From: Eriocheir sinensis
Lineage: Eukaryota; Arthropoda; Malacostraca; Decapoda; Varunidae
Reading direction: 5' to 3'
Assembly: GCF_024679095.1 (NCBI RefSeq)
Contig: NC_066529.1
Location: 3,651,094-3,715,093, forward strand
DNA length: 64,000 bases
The translations under genes and the position numbers were made by a program. Shown here one piece after another: positions 23,111-35,115 of the stretch. Within the stretch, counting starts at the first letter, position 1; each line of letters opens with the position of its first letter. Under the pieces are notes generated by a model that saw nothing but the letters and a program-made list of their open reading frames with translations, had not been told where the DNA came from and searched no databases.

Positions 23111-23439
23111 CACGGATGACAAACGAATCCGAGTTCTTCACCTTATCGAATAGTGACCCCCGAATAATCTAATCCATTCATATTTTTTTATTGTATCCTC
23201 TTTTTTGTTACACCTCACATCCATCTTATCATTTTCATTTCAGTTTCGTTCATCTTCTTATGTTATTTTTTTTTCCAGCTGGGTTCATCTTTTCGTGTGT
23301 TATTTTTTCATTGTCCAAGTCCACTGTTCGTTTGTCATCGCTAGTTAAGTATTCCGTCAACCCTTGCACGGCTTCTCTTGCCGCGTTATAGTAAGACTCC
23401 CTATAGTGACTTGCTGTAATGCTGAGGGGGTGGGGAGGA

Positions 23440-23700
23440 GAGATGAGTGTAGACTGACGGGAAGGGGTTATAAGGAAGGGACGGAGAAAGAAAAGATACA
23501 GAAATGAGAGATGAAAGAAGTTATGGGCTTGATGACTAAAGGGATTGGGGCAGGGTAAGGTAGGGACAGAGAGATGAAATATACAGAAATGAGAGACGAG
23601 TGGAGTAATGGGTTTGATGACTAGAGGGAAGGGGGCAGAGTAAGGTAGGGACAGAGAAAGAAAATTTACAGAAATGAGAGATGAATGAAGTCATGGGTTA
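23440..23700. repeat. Tandem repeat, about 90-bp unit, three copies
   Basis: Each unit has AGGTAGGGACAGAGA, ATACAGAAATGAGAGA and GGGTTTGATGACTAGAGGGA or close variants. Confidence 0.85.
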
Positions 23701-23744
23701 GGAAGCTGGAGGAGGAGAAGGAGGAGGAGGAGGAGGAAACATGG

Positions 23745-24236
23745 AAACATGGAAATGCAGGCAACAGAAACCCTATTGGCTCATTACGAGGTTGCCCGCT
23801 TTGGTGATTTAATCTGCTCGACAGCCACTTGGGGCCTGGGGAGCGGATGAAAGCACCTCGGTATTCAGTTTACTCCTGACGCAATGAAATGACGGTCGAT
23901 TCGATTTCTGAAAGAGTTGATGGTATTCGCATTTACTACTTCTGAGGGAAGATTGTTCCAGTGGTAGATGACTCGGTTTGAAAAGAAACTCTTTCCAATG
24001 TCTGTGTTACATCGACTTAACTGAATGGGTAAAGCGTTATTTATAGTTCTTGAGTTGGTTTGCAGTTCAAAGAATTTGGAGTAATTGACGTTATTGAACT
24101 TTTTCAGGTACTTGAAAACTTGAATCATATCCCCTCGTAGGCGTCTTTTCTCCAGTGTAAAGAGATTGAGTTGCTTGAGTCGTTCCTCGTACGGTTGAGC
24201 CCTTAAGGTCGGAATAATTTTCAGACACACACACAA
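23745..24236 (-). mobile_element. Non-LTR retrotransposon (LINE) 3-prime end
   Basis: The minus-strand frame 24236-23865 encodes about 120 residues typical of the region after the reverse transcriptase of Jockey/CR1-type LINEs: YEERLKQLNLFTLEKRRLRG, DMIQVFKYLKKFNNV, then FFSNRVIYHWNNLPSEVVNA and TINSFRNRIDRHF before a stop. The 3-prime tail continues to about 23745. Nothing upstream of the fragment is present, as expected for a 5-prime truncated insertion. Two other copies of the tail lie within 2 kb. Confidence 0.85.
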
Positions 24237-24369
24237 ATCAGGGGTGAAGTGAACGAACCCGCGCCCACGTACGAAAGTGCTTTAATCCTTTCCGCAGATC
24301 TTTCAAGAGGAGGGTATCAGGACACCTCTCCTCCCGAAATTGACCTATCTTTCGGCCACTCCTCTAACT

Positions 24370-24455
24370 CTTTTTAGGAGCAGTGAGTAGCGAGCTTTTT
24401 TTTAACATTTGCTACCTTTTTTTATGCTCTTGAACTGATTTCTCTGCTGTAAAAA
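24370..24455. repeat. Interspersed repeat E, copy 2
   Basis: GAGTAGCGAGCTTTTTTTTA, a T-rich middle, CTCTTGAACTGATTTC and TCTGCTGTAAA match 12380-12452. Confidence 0.55.
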
Positions 24456-24483
24456 AAAGTCACTCAAGTCAAGACGAACTGAT

Positions 24484-24585
24484 TAAAACACCAAAGCAGG
24501 CAGCCTCGCAATGAGCCAACAGGGTCTCTGGTGCCTACTCGTTCATGTTTCTTTGCATCAATGCTTCCATGTTTCCCCCTCCTCC
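24484..24585 (+). mobile_element. LINE 3-prime tail fragment
   Basis: CACCAAAGCAGGCAGCCTCG, CAATGAGCCAACAGGGT and TTCCATGTTTCC match the tail of the LINE at 23745-24236 in opposite orientation. Confidence 0.6.
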
Positions 24586-24704
24586 TTTTCCTCCTTGCCC
24601 TTATCATCATTATCATCATCAATCTTATCTCTTTCTTATTCTTCTTTTTCGTCTTTTTTTTCTTTATATTTTTCTTATTGCTCATCAGGTTATCGAAACT
24701 TTAG

Positions 24705-24708
<4 letters not shown>

Positions 24709-24767
<59 letters not shown>

Positions 24768-24866
24768 AGGAGGGCTGGAGGAAGGGAGTTAAAGAGGATG
24801 TATGGAGAGTTGACATTCGGGGCAGCAGTAATTATAATCTTCCTACGGTGTGTTAATTAATTTATA

Positions 24867-24906
<40 letters not shown>
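24709..24906. repeat. (GA)29 and (CT)18 arrays
   Basis: (GA)n at 24709-24766 and (CT)n at 24870-24906 flank about 100 bp of unique DNA. Confidence 0.95.
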
Positions 24907-24910
<4 letters not shown>

Positions 24911-25214
24911 ACTCCCATTTACTTCTTTTTTTTTTATCATCTCTCCGCTTCTTCCTCCACCTACTCCATTCGCTTTGCTTTCCTTTTCTTCCATTATCTC
25001 TACTTCCATAATTATCTTTCCTTACCTCCTCCGATTCCTTTTCCTTTCCTCTTTTAGGCTACATGTGTTTCTTTCTCTTTCCTCGCCTCCTTCTCCTCCT
25101 CCTCCTCCTCCTTTCCCCTATTTCCTTCTCGTCAGTTAACTGCTCTTCCATCCCTCATCTCCATTTCCCCATTTCCACCAATACCACCTCCTCCTCCTCC
25201 TCCTCCTTCTCCTC

Positions 25215-25640
25215 CTCATTTTGTAAGTACCTGAAGAAGGTGTAGAAGTACCTCCAGAATTTCAGTAACGTCGATCACAGTTTTTTGTGCTCCAAATTCA
25301 CCCTAGAGCTTGAAATACGGTCCACCGATTCATGGGAGGCAATCCAGCATATACAGACATCAGCAGGAGTTTTTTTTATATCTCTTATGTGAGTTATCCG
25401 TTAATGGAATAAACTCCCATCAAAAGTAGTAAGTGAGGAAACCATCAACTCCTTTAAAAATCGCATCAATCGCTCTTTTTTTGCGTCAAGAGTGAACAGA
25501 ACTTAAACGTAAAGCGGTGATTTGATGTGCTCTGCACGGATGAAATGAATGCCGGGCAGGGTAAATACGCGTAGCTAGAGCGGGCAACCTCGTAATGAGT
25601 CAATAGGTTTGCTGTTGCCCGTCTTTCCATGTTTCCATGT
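25215..25640 (+). mobile_element. Degenerate LINE 3-prime end, second copy
   Basis: With in-frame stops the plus strand reads KYLQNFSNVDHSFL, then NKLPSKVVSEETINSF and KNRINRSFFASRVN and a stop, matching the copy at 23865-24236. The shared tail (GCGGGCAACCTCGTAATGAG, TTCCATGTTTCCATGT) follows to 25640. Confidence 0.8.
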
Positions 25641-25844
25641 CTCCTCCTTTCGCATGTCATCCTTGTCACCGTATGGAAGCCACTGACCCACAACAGAAAG
25701 GAGAATGGATGATAATGAATATATGAGTGGGCGTTTAATTACAGGTGTCAGGAGGCGTTGATGGGAAACAGTTAACTTTTTTTTATAGTGGGGTGTTGGT
25801 GGCGAGGCATTGATGCGAGGGAGAGGAGGGAAGGGAGGGAGGAT

Positions 25845-25945
25845 ATACACCAGGGGGGGACACAGCAAGGAGGGAATACCAGAGAGGGAACACCAGGTGG
25901 AGACACAGCAGAGAGGGAACACCAGGTGGAGACACAGCAGGGAGG
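25845..25945. repeat. Tandem repeat, about 32-42 bp units
   Basis: GAGGGAACACCAGGTGGAGA and CACAGCA recur three times. Confidence 0.75.
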
Positions 25946-26089
25946 ATGTCGACCTATAGGGTGTGTAAGGGTGGTGTTGAGATAGTGTTGTTCACCATGG
26001 GCTGATCACGTGCTGGACTCGCGATCCCCCGAATGAGCTTGGAGCTGTAGTGACGGGTCATTGGGTACGGCTGGACCACGGGTGCTAGA

Positions 26090-26271
26090 TTATCGTACTC
26101 AACATAATTTATTTTCCGGTTTCTGACCCTTAAATATTGCCAGAAATCATCGAGAATTAACGATTTTAACGATAACTATAAATGAATCTTGTTATTGGGG
26201 CCCAGGAGACAGTTTGTGGGTCGGAAATCGGTAAATATAAGCGGCTGAGTACGACAATTTGGCAACGGTGG
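26090..26271. mobile_element. MITE-like element A, copy 2
   Basis: Same ends and interior as 1806-1990 (ACGATTTTAACGATAACTAT, GGTCGGAAATCGG, GAGTACGACAATTTGGCAAC). Confidence 0.75.
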
Positions 26272-26317
26272 GCTGGACACTCACATCACACCCACACACA
26301 CCGGGAGACGGGACACA

Positions 26318-26535
26318 GGGCCGTATTTTAAGACACCATCGCTTCTCACATCAACTATTTCTAGAGGTCAAAGAGGGGATCAATCTGCTTTTCATGAGTG
26401 TTTTTTAAGGTTCATGGCACAGAAAAAGGGTCAAACTACCCAGGGTCATAAAACTACCCCTGGAAAGGCCTACAACTCCTACGAAAGCCATGTCAGATAT
26501 GTGAACTTGGACGACGAAATGTTTTAAAATACGAC
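26318..26535 (+). repeat. Interspersed repeat C, copy 2
   Basis: CATGAGTGTTTTTTAAGGTT, CATGGCACAG, AACTACCCCTGGAAAGGCC and CTCCTACGAAAGCC match the reverse complement of 5360-5520. Confidence 0.6.
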
Positions 26536-26624
26536 CCACAACCCCCGACTGACACCTTCAATACCCGTTCATTGCTGGGTTGACAGGGGGAAGAGATTAA
26601 AGGAAACTCCTCATCTGTCTTCTC

Positions 26625-26626
<2 letters not shown>

Positions 26627-26678
<52 letters not shown>
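26627..26678. repeat. (GT)26 microsatellite
   Basis: Perfect GT array, immediately followed by repeat D. Confidence 0.95.
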
Positions 26679-26682
<4 letters not shown>

Positions 26683-26790
26683 AACTTATGGCGCCGGTAA
26701 GCTTTCTCGGTGGGGTCTAATGGTCGGCCCCAGCTCGTTATGGCGCAGGCAAGTGTTTAAAGTGGCGCCATCTTGCTTGACCCATGCTCT
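26679..26790. repeat. Interspersed repeat D, copy 1
   Basis: GGCGCCGGTAAGCTT, GGTCGGCCCCAGC, ATGGCGCAGGCAAGTGTTTA and GGCGCCATCTTG match 56528-56650 in the same order. Confidence 0.65.
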
Positions 26791-26894
26791 GTTTTGAATG
26801 GGAATGGTTGCGTGGTGATGATGTGGTTTTGGTGTTATGTGTGGTGTGGATGTAGCAGTGGAGATGGTGGGGCGCAGAGGAGTGATGTGGTGGC

Positions 26895-27540
26895 AGTAAT
26901 CAACCACTAAACTCTGCTGGGTGGGTTCTCGGGTGACAGTAATGGTTCGGAGTGGCGGCGGTGGTGGTGGTGGAAAGGTTTGGTTGAGTTATTCTGGTGG
27001 TGGTATGTGGGGGTCCCCGGGGGTGGTGGTGGTAGTGGTGGTAGTTATCCACACAAAACCCATACTTTGGTGTTGACAGCGGGTGATGGTAGTGAGAGTA
27101 AGGGCCAAAAACCAGAAAACGAAGAAAAAGATAACTTGGTGAATGGTGGTAGAGATCGTAGTGGTGGTAGTGATAGTATATAGCAGTGGTTTTGATAGTA
27201 GTAGACAGACAGTATATATAAGTGGTTTTGGTAGTGATGGTGGTGATGATGATATATAAACGAGATAAAAAAGAGAGGAAATAGAATGTGATTATGAGAA
27301 ACAGAAGTGAGGAGTGGGAAGGGAAAAAAAAGAAAAGGGTTAGCTGTATGTGAAAGAAGTGATGATGAGAAAAGAAAAGCAATGAAGGGAAGGAGGGAGG
27401 AAAAGAGAGGACAAAAGAAAAAAGAAGAGAGAAGAAAAATGAGGAAACGAAATTAAAGGAAAGAAAATAAAGAAAAACAATGAAAATAATAAAGAATAAA
27501 TGATTGGGAGGAAGAATATAAAGAAACAAGGATGCGGGAA
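26895..27540. other. Low-complexity GGT and purine-rich sequence
   Basis: The 245-codon minus-strand frame across this region is made of Thr/His/Ser and Ser/Phe runs from GGT and GGA repeats. No domain or splice pattern supports it. Confidence 0.5.
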
Positions 27541-27554
27541 AGAAGATAATGGTG

Positions 27555-27740
27555 ATAGGTGACGTTGTATTTACCTGTGAAGTTGACCGTGGTGGGGATG
27601 GCGTTGATAATGATGATGATGATGGTGGGTGCAATGACGTAGCTACAATGATGGGAACGTGGAACGACTCTTTGATAGCGGCGTTCAGTATAGCGTGACG
27701 TCAGTGTATAAATGACGTACACGAACAAACACGTCACTCT
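27555..27740. promoter_or_regulatory. Cluster of CRE-like (TGACG) sites
   Basis: A perfect palindromic TGACGTCA lies at about 27694-27701. TGACG or its complement CGTCA also occurs near 27560, 27636, 27712 and 27731. A TATAAA-like sequence lies at 27707 and can be read on both strands. No dependent gene could be assigned. Confidence 0.35.
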
Positions 27741-27779
27741 GTTGTTTTCTTACCTGTATTAGCAAACGTTTACCTGTGT

Positions 27780-28200
27780 GGCTTGTCTCCTTTTCCGCAT
27801 CCCTCTTTCTCTCTCTTCTTCCTTTCAATCATGTACTCCTCCTTTTTTTTTTCTTTAATTTTCTTTGCTTCTCTTTATTTTCGTTTTCTCCTTTTTCCCT
27901 TTCCTTTCCTTCTCTCCATTTTTGTTTCCTCCCTTTTTTCTCTTTCCTTTGTTTCTCTTCTTACCTCCCTTCCTATGTCTCTTTTCCCTCTCACCCTCAC
28001 TTCTTTCACATACAAATACTAACCCTTTCTTTCTTTCCCTTCCTCCTCCTTCTGGTTTCTCTCCTCCATATCTACCTTCTTATTTACTTCCCTTTTGGTT
28101 CTCTCTCCGTCAGTAAATCATTCTGCCGCTTTCCCTCTTTTTCTGCTTCTGTTTTCCCCTTCCTCTCTCCCCTCCTTCTCTCTCTCCTCTCTTCCGCTTT
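27780..28200. repeat. Polypyrimidine tract
   Basis: C/T-rich plus strand; the frames are Phe/Ser/Leu-rich shadows. No gene seen. Confidence 0.7.
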
Positions 28201-28408
28201 ATGTCCGCCATCAGTTATTTGAATTCTTCGTCACACAGAACAATTTTTAGTTTACACTTTTATGACGGAGTGTTATATCAATTATTTTGCGGCTCCACAT
28301 CTCACTTCTTGTGTGTGTGTGTGTGTAATTGCCTGTGTCTTTTATTTTGTCTGTTTTTTTATGATTGTTTACCTGTCTGTCAGTCTCTGTATATTTATTT
28401 GCCTGTCT

Positions 28409-28634
<226 letters not shown>

Positions 28635-29069
28635 CCCTCAGCCCCTCCCCCCCACCCTCAGGTAAGGTGCAGTTATCTTGAGATTGCTCACAGGCTTGCG
28701 GTGAGGGGAGGTAGGGGAGGGGTTGGGGGGGTGGGGAGTGGAGGTGCAGTGTACATAAGTAGGGTAAGTGGTCTTCACTGATTCAGTAAAACATCTGCCT
28801 CCGTTCCCTTCACGTGGACTCCCCTCCTTGTACAACCCTTCTGTACATAGCATCCTCATAGCAGTTTCTCTTTGTTGTTGCTCACACGCAGTCTCGCCAC
28901 GCCAACTCCCGAACTCACGCATAGCACCAAGCATATCGTTGCATTCTTCCCCGCATTGCCTAGTGACCGATATAGTGAAGCTTCCGTAACGTCTCCATCC
29001 ACCAGTGCCTTGTCCTTGGCCACTCCCACGTCAACACCCACGCCCACGTATACCCACATGCACGTACCA

Positions 29070-29262
29070 CCACCGTTGCCAGGTCGCCGTACTCAGAGCA
29101 CAGTATTTACCGGTTTCTGACGCCTAACTATTGCCAAGAAACATCAGGATCTAACTCTTTTAACGATAACTATTAATTGGTTTCGTTATTGGACTCCAGA
29201 AGACAGTTTAGGGGTAGGAAGTCGGGAAATATAATCGGCTGAGTACGACAATCTGGGAACGA
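29070..29262. mobile_element. MITE-like element A, copy 3
   Basis: CACCGTTGCCAGGTCG at the left and GAGTACGACAATCTGGGAAC at the right, with the shared interior TTTTAACGATAACTAT. Confidence 0.75.
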
Positions 29263-29274
29263 TGCGTACCACCA

Positions 29275-29490
29275 CCTCGTTCAATACGTAAAATGGTGAC
29301 CAAAGTTGTGGATTCTTTGTAAGAGTCTATGTATATACCAGTGACTTGTCCTTGGCCACGCCCACTCACGGCAAAACCCACGCCCACGTACAGCCACACA
29401 TATCACTACTTCGTTCAGTACGTAAAATGGTGACCAAAGTTGTGGATTCTTTAACATTCTACTCATATACCAGTCCCTTGTCCACGCCCA
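29275..29490. repeat. Direct duplication of about 120 bp
   Basis: CGTTCAATACGTAAAATGGT plus GACCAAAGTTGTGGATTCTT and TATACCAGT occurs twice, joined by GGCCACGCCCAC-rich spacers. Confidence 0.85.
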
Positions 29491-29654
29491 CGCCCACGCC
29501 CTCGTCCGTTCACAGCCCCCACCACGTCCACACGCACCACCTTGCTATGTACTTCCCCGTCCTCTAGTGACCAAACCACTTAACTATCTGGAACCTTATC
29601 ATCAGTGTCTCGTCCTTTCCCACGCCCACACCCAGGTCCTGCTATACTACCACG

Positions 29655-30112
29655 CCCACTCACTTACCTTGTTCTTTTCCTACTCGTCTTCTTCCTTAGC
29701 TCACCTCAGTCTCCCTTTCCACCCTCTCCTTCCTTCATTCCATGGTTCCACTATTCCATCCTTCTCAGCTCCGTCTATCTCTTCCTTTTCCTGTCTGTTT
29801 CTCTTGTGACCAAAAATCGTTCTTGTTCCTGTTCGTCTTCTTCCTTACCTCACCTCAGTCTCCTCTTCCATCCTCCCTTTCCTTCATTCCACTATTCCAT
29901 TTTTTTAGCTCCGTCTATCTCTTCCTTTTCCTGTTTGTTTCTCTTGTGACCAAAAATCGTTCTTGTTCCTGTTCGTCTTCTTCCTTACCTCACCTCAGTC
30001 TCACCTCTTCCACCCTCTCCTTCCCTCATTCCATGCTTCCACTATTCCATCCTTCTCAGCTCCGTCTATCTCTTCCTTTTCCTGTTTGTTTCTCTTGTGA
30101 CCAAAAATCGTT
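29655..30112. repeat. Tandem repeat, about 140-155 bp unit, three copies
   Basis: TCGTCTTCTTCCTTACCTCA, CAGCTCCGTCTATCTCTTCC and CTCTTGTGACCAAAAATCGT recur in order. Confidence 0.9.
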
Positions 30113-30478
30113 AACCTCAACCCCCACCCATCACCCGACACCCTTACTCACCTGCACTTCCGTCACCTAAGTTCACCCACGACTACTCACCCCTCACCCT
30201 CATTGCCCTTCATATCGCCTCCTTTCTTTAATAACCCGTGTGTGTGAGAGTGTGGGGGAGGGGAGTGCAAACCTTTCTCACCACCTGACTCATCCTCGTG
30301 GTGTGACCCCTGCATCATGGTGGGGGTGGGGGGGGATGGGGCTGAGTGGGTTTCGCTGTGGATGAGTGCGTGGAAGGATGGACTTGCGTGGTTAGGTGCT
30401 CAGTTAGTCGATTGAGTGGTGACTGAAGCTTGACTGTCACGCTTTTTTTTATCTTTCTGGTTTTGGGTTACAAGACAT

Positions 30479-30724
30479 AGGGCCAGTTTCACAGTTCCCC
30501 ATGATGGGTTAGTAAGCTCCCAAACCAATACCAAAGTCTTCGACATTTCCTTGTATAGTGTCTGGTGTTTATATTTAAGTTCACAAATTTGATGAAACTG
30601 TACAGGAAAAGTCTTGTGTATTTAGTGTGGCATCGAAGACCTCACCATTTTGGATTGTATGGGATTCTATAGTTTGGTTCGGGCTGTTACGAAGACACTG
30701 TGTTGGACTGTGAAATCGGCTCAT
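30479..30724. mobile_element. Inverted-repeat element (candidate MITE)
   Basis: The left end GGGCCAGTTTCACAGTTCC and the reverse complement of the right end GAGCCGATTTCACAGTCC align and continue for about 50 bp (CCCAAACCAA versus CCCGAACCAA). The inverted arms also share AAGTCTTCGA/AGGTCTTCGA. There is no open frame. Confidence 0.6.
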
Positions 30725-30889
30725 AAACCAGACTATAAAATCAGAAAAGTCAGAGAAGAAAAGCACATACACGCAGTGGTTGTGTTGAGTGAGTGACAAC
30801 TAAAGCTTGACTCGCGCACGGATGGCTTTCGTTGTTTTTGTATTTTTAAGATCAGACCAGAAATTATAAGGTCAGAAAACAAAACAAAA

Positions 30890-31260
30890 GAAGAAAAGGA
30901 CATACCCAATAGTTGTGTTTAGTGTGTGACGACTGAAGATGTGCATTGATTTCTTATTTTATATCTTTTAGGCAACATGAGACGGAATATATTAAGAAAA
31001 GACATCAACAGGAATAAAAGGACATTGTAGCTGTTTAAATAATGGGATGGTTGATCAGACCAGAAACAATAAGGTAAAAAAAAAAGAAGAAGAAGAAAGA
31101 CTTACCCAATAGTTGTGTTTAGTGTATATTACGACTGAAGATGTGCATTGCTTTCTTATTCCATATTTTTTAGGCAACATGAGACGGACTATTTAAAGAA
31201 AAGACATCAACAGGAAGAAAGGGACATTGTAGCTGTTTAAATGATGGGATGGTTTGAGTA
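30890..31260. repeat. Direct duplication of about 175 bp
   Basis: CCCAATAGTTGTGTTTAGTG, GCAACATGAGACGGA, AAAGACATCAACAGGAA and GACATTGTAGCTGTTTAAAT occur in both halves. Confidence 0.9.
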
Positions 31261-31634
31261 TGTGACGATTGAAACGTGGAAGTCGTATATAAATTTGTCT
31301 CATTTTCTTCCTTTGCACAAGAAAAGTCAGGCTGCAGATTAAAGCCGAGTAAAACAAAAGAAGAGAAAGAGACGAGCTTAATGTGCCTCCAATACAGAAA
31401 TATCGAACTGAGTTGAAACCAAAGTGGTCAGGAAAGAAGAGAAAATAACCGAATGTGTAACCAGTGCAAAACATTTCAGAATTTCAGGAGTGTTAACGCC
31501 AAAAGGAGCTCAGTGTGCATCCAATAAAAGTAAATAATAAGTAAAGCTCGGGACATCGTAAGTGAAGCTTCAAACATAGTACCGAAGCTTAAAACTCAGT
31601 AAGTGAAGCTTGAACCACAGGAGAGAGTCGCAGG

Positions 31635-32657
31635 ATGTCACGGCTTTCCAGAGAATCATTAACGGAGGGAAGGAGGAGGTGGCGATGGCGGCGGCTGTGG
31701 TGGCGGACACATGCAGCAGAAGGAGGAGGAAGATCGCTAGTGTGGTATGGAAGCGCTCCGGGGAACTCCTGGTCGTGGCTGCTGGTGGTGGCGGCCGTGG
31801 TGGTTCTCCTGGCTGCTGGCGGTCATGCTAGGAAGGCTAACCGGGTCTTGTGGGGACGCGGGCCTCTGATGGGTCTGCAGCAAGTTATGGGCGGCTCTGA
31901 GGCTGGTGTGGCGATGACGGACTGGATGGTAGTCAATAGGGAGGGGGTGAAGGAGGACGCGGTAGATGTGACAGTGAGAGAGAACGAAGAGGAGGAAGAT
32001 GAGGTGAAATATGTGATAGGGGACGTAGATATGACAGAGAGTGATGTGGAGGAGGAGGAGGACGAGAAATTGCGCGTTGTAGATGTGGATCTGATAGAGA
32101 AAGAAGAGGAGGAGGAGGAGAAAATGGACTTTGTAGATGTGGATTTGATAGAGAAAGAAAAGGAGGAGGAGGAAAATGAGGATCTGGAAGAAGAGGAATT
32201 AGAAGATGATGGAGTGGTAAAGAAAGTTATGGATGTGGTTAAATCGGAGGAAGAGGATAATGAGCATATTGGAGGAGGAGAAGAAGAAGAAGAAGAAGAG
32301 TTGTGGAAGAGGGAGGATGAAGATGAGAAAGAGGAGGAGAGGGAAGAAGTTATAATAAAAACTAAAAGCAATCCTCCTCGAACTATAATCTGGAACGAGA
32401 AAATTACAGATGCCGGAAAAGAAGAAGAAGATGATGAAGATGCAGAAGAAGAAGAAGAAGAAGAAGAAGAAGAAGAAGAAGAAGAAGAAGAAGAAGAAGA
32501 GGAAGATGACGAGGAACACTATCACCGTAACCACCGCCACCAACACCAATACCCCCAACATCAACAACAACAACAACTACAACAACGACTAGAAAAACAC
32601 AACCATAACCACAACCACAAGAAACAACCACAGCACCAAAACCACCAACAAAAGCAA

Positions 32658-32690
<33 letters not shown>

Positions 32691-33589
32691 GAACCCACTC
32701 ACCACCACAACCCCAGCGATGACCCGAAGACCCGCCGCGACAAGATCCTGAAGGCCCTCATGTCGAACGAGTACAACGAACTGGACATCTTCGGGGTCAT
32801 TGTGGTGCCCGTGGTGGCCGGTCTCGTCCTCTTCATCGGCTACTCCATCCTGGGCACGCCGGCACGGGAGCAAGCTAGGCCCAGAAGGGGTGAGTGACGG
32901 AGGGAGGGAGAGAGAGAGAGGGAAGGAATGAGGTAGACTAGTTAGAGAGTTCGGGAGTGAGGGGATCGAGGAGAAGGTTTTAAGGAGGAAGGAAAGAACG
33001 GTGCGGTTCGGGTGAGGGGTCAGGTGAGTGAGTGAAGGTTGCTTAAGGTAGATAGGAAATGAGGGATTGGAGGACGGGATTGAGGGGAAGGAGGGGAAGG
33101 AGGAGGAGAGAAAGAACGGTTCAAAGTGATGTTGGGGGTCCAAGTGAAAGAGAAAGAGGTTGTTTTTTAGAAGAGAGAATTACTAGTAAGGAAGTTCGGG
33201 AGTGAGGGGATCGAGGAGGTTTTAAGGAGGAAGGAAAGAACGGTGCAGTGAGGTTTCAAGGATCTGATAGCGAGTGAAGAAGGTTGCTTTGCGTAGACAG
33301 AATTACAATTAAACTAAAATTACAATACGTTACAATCATATTACATTACAGTTACACTACATTAGATTACATTACATTACGTTACATTACAATTCATACT
33401 TACTGAGCAGGGAGATTTAGACAGGGAGGCAGTGTATGGAGGGTGAAGAATGGGGAATGAGAGACAGGGAATGATAGGGAATGATGAGAACGTGAAGGAA
33501 GGTACAAAGGCTTTAAGAGATAGTGGATAACGATGCTTTTTTTCCTTCTATCCTCCATTTTCTTTGTCTGTCATTATGGCCAAAAAGAT

Positions 33590-33625
<36 letters not shown>

Positions 33626-33846
33626 TATGTCTGTTGGCAAGTTGGCCGTCTGTCTCTCAAAAATTGTCTCTCTGCGTGTGGTTGCGTGATTTTCTAATTT
33701 TCCGGGGTGGGTGTTTTTCTTTGTGTGTGTGTGGGAACCGGGTGAGTGTGTGGGTGTTTGGGTGTCGTCCTTTGTCTGTCTGTCGGTCTCCCTGTCGGTC
33801 TCTGTCTGTATCTCTGTCTGTATCTGTCTCTGTTTCTCTGTTTCTC

Positions 33847-33922
<76 letters not shown>

Positions 33923-34646
33923 ATTGCAACCATCGACTATGCATTTCAACAGCTGTGTTACCTCGATTGTTCTGGAATTTCTCGGTAACGAAGTGTTGGA
34001 TCTCTATTATACTTTGCCACAGTTTATTTCACACCTTGCGCTAATTTCTGACTGCATAGTGCATTACCAGAAGTGTATGAGTAAGCTACATACTCTTGAT
34101 AGTTGAAGGAAATTCCCGATATCCAGAGACTGTTTTCGGACACAGTCATCATTACGTCACTCCCTAGACCCAACCCAGCTCTCTCCCCCTACCTGTATGA
34201 TCCCTCCCTCCCTCTATCACTCTTTACCTTTTCCCTCCCTCCCTCAACTTCCATATATCCCCTGAGGGCTTTTCCGTAACACCCACACCCACCCACCCAC
34301 ACACACACACACAGACACAGACCCCCCCCCCCCCCCCCTCCCATACACACACACACACAAACGTCACCGCGGTCAGGGGCGTCAGCTGCCTTAGTCATCC
34401 ACAACGAACCAAGTGGAAACAAGCAGAGAACACAGACCACAGAGGGAAAAAAAAGTCGTGTCAGTGGGTGTTGTGGTTGTATAGGGGTGACATTGTAGCA
34501 AGTTCCTCTTAATGGGTCTCTTAGTAAGTGGGTTTACGTGGGGAGAGACTGACAGCTGGCAAAGGAATAGTTGTGGTGGTCGTGCAGGGGAAATGTTGTA
34601 CCTAGTTCCTCTCTATTGGGTCTTCTGGGAGGTGGGTTTACGTGGG

Positions 34647-34680
<34 letters not shown>

Positions 34681-34781
34681 TAGACAGGTTGTGGTGATCA
34701 TGTAGGTAAATGTTGTAGCTATGGTCGACTTCATTGGGTTTCTTGGTAGATAGGTTTGCGTGGTGACAGACAGACAGACAT

Positions 34782-34817
<36 letters not shown>

Positions 34818-34893
34818 GCAGCTAGACAGACAGGCAGATAGATAGACAGATATACAAAGACACAAACAGACAGGCAAACAGGGAACCACACCT

Positions 34894-34941
<48 letters not shown>

Positions 34942-34989
34942 CCATCACCCACACACACACACATCCATCGCCCACCCACACACATCCAT

Positions 34990-35035
<46 letters not shown>

Positions 35036-35061
35036 TCCATCACCCACACACACACATCCAT

Positions 35062-35115
<54 letters not shown>

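Noticed and set aside
26900..27634. 244-codon minus-strand frame with Thr/His-rich end
   Set aside because: Composition follows GGT and GGA repeats; the acceptor and donor candidates around 27580-27640 do not give a consistent model.
27760..27785. Two adjacent minus-strand donor-like sites (CAG|GTAAAC and CAG|GTAAGA)
   Set aside because: The short frame before them starts in polypurine sequence and stops at once; no partner exon.
34189..34440. Hydrophobic minus-strand frame VCVLCLFPLGSL
   Set aside because: No ATG start, and the rest is a (CA)n shadow.
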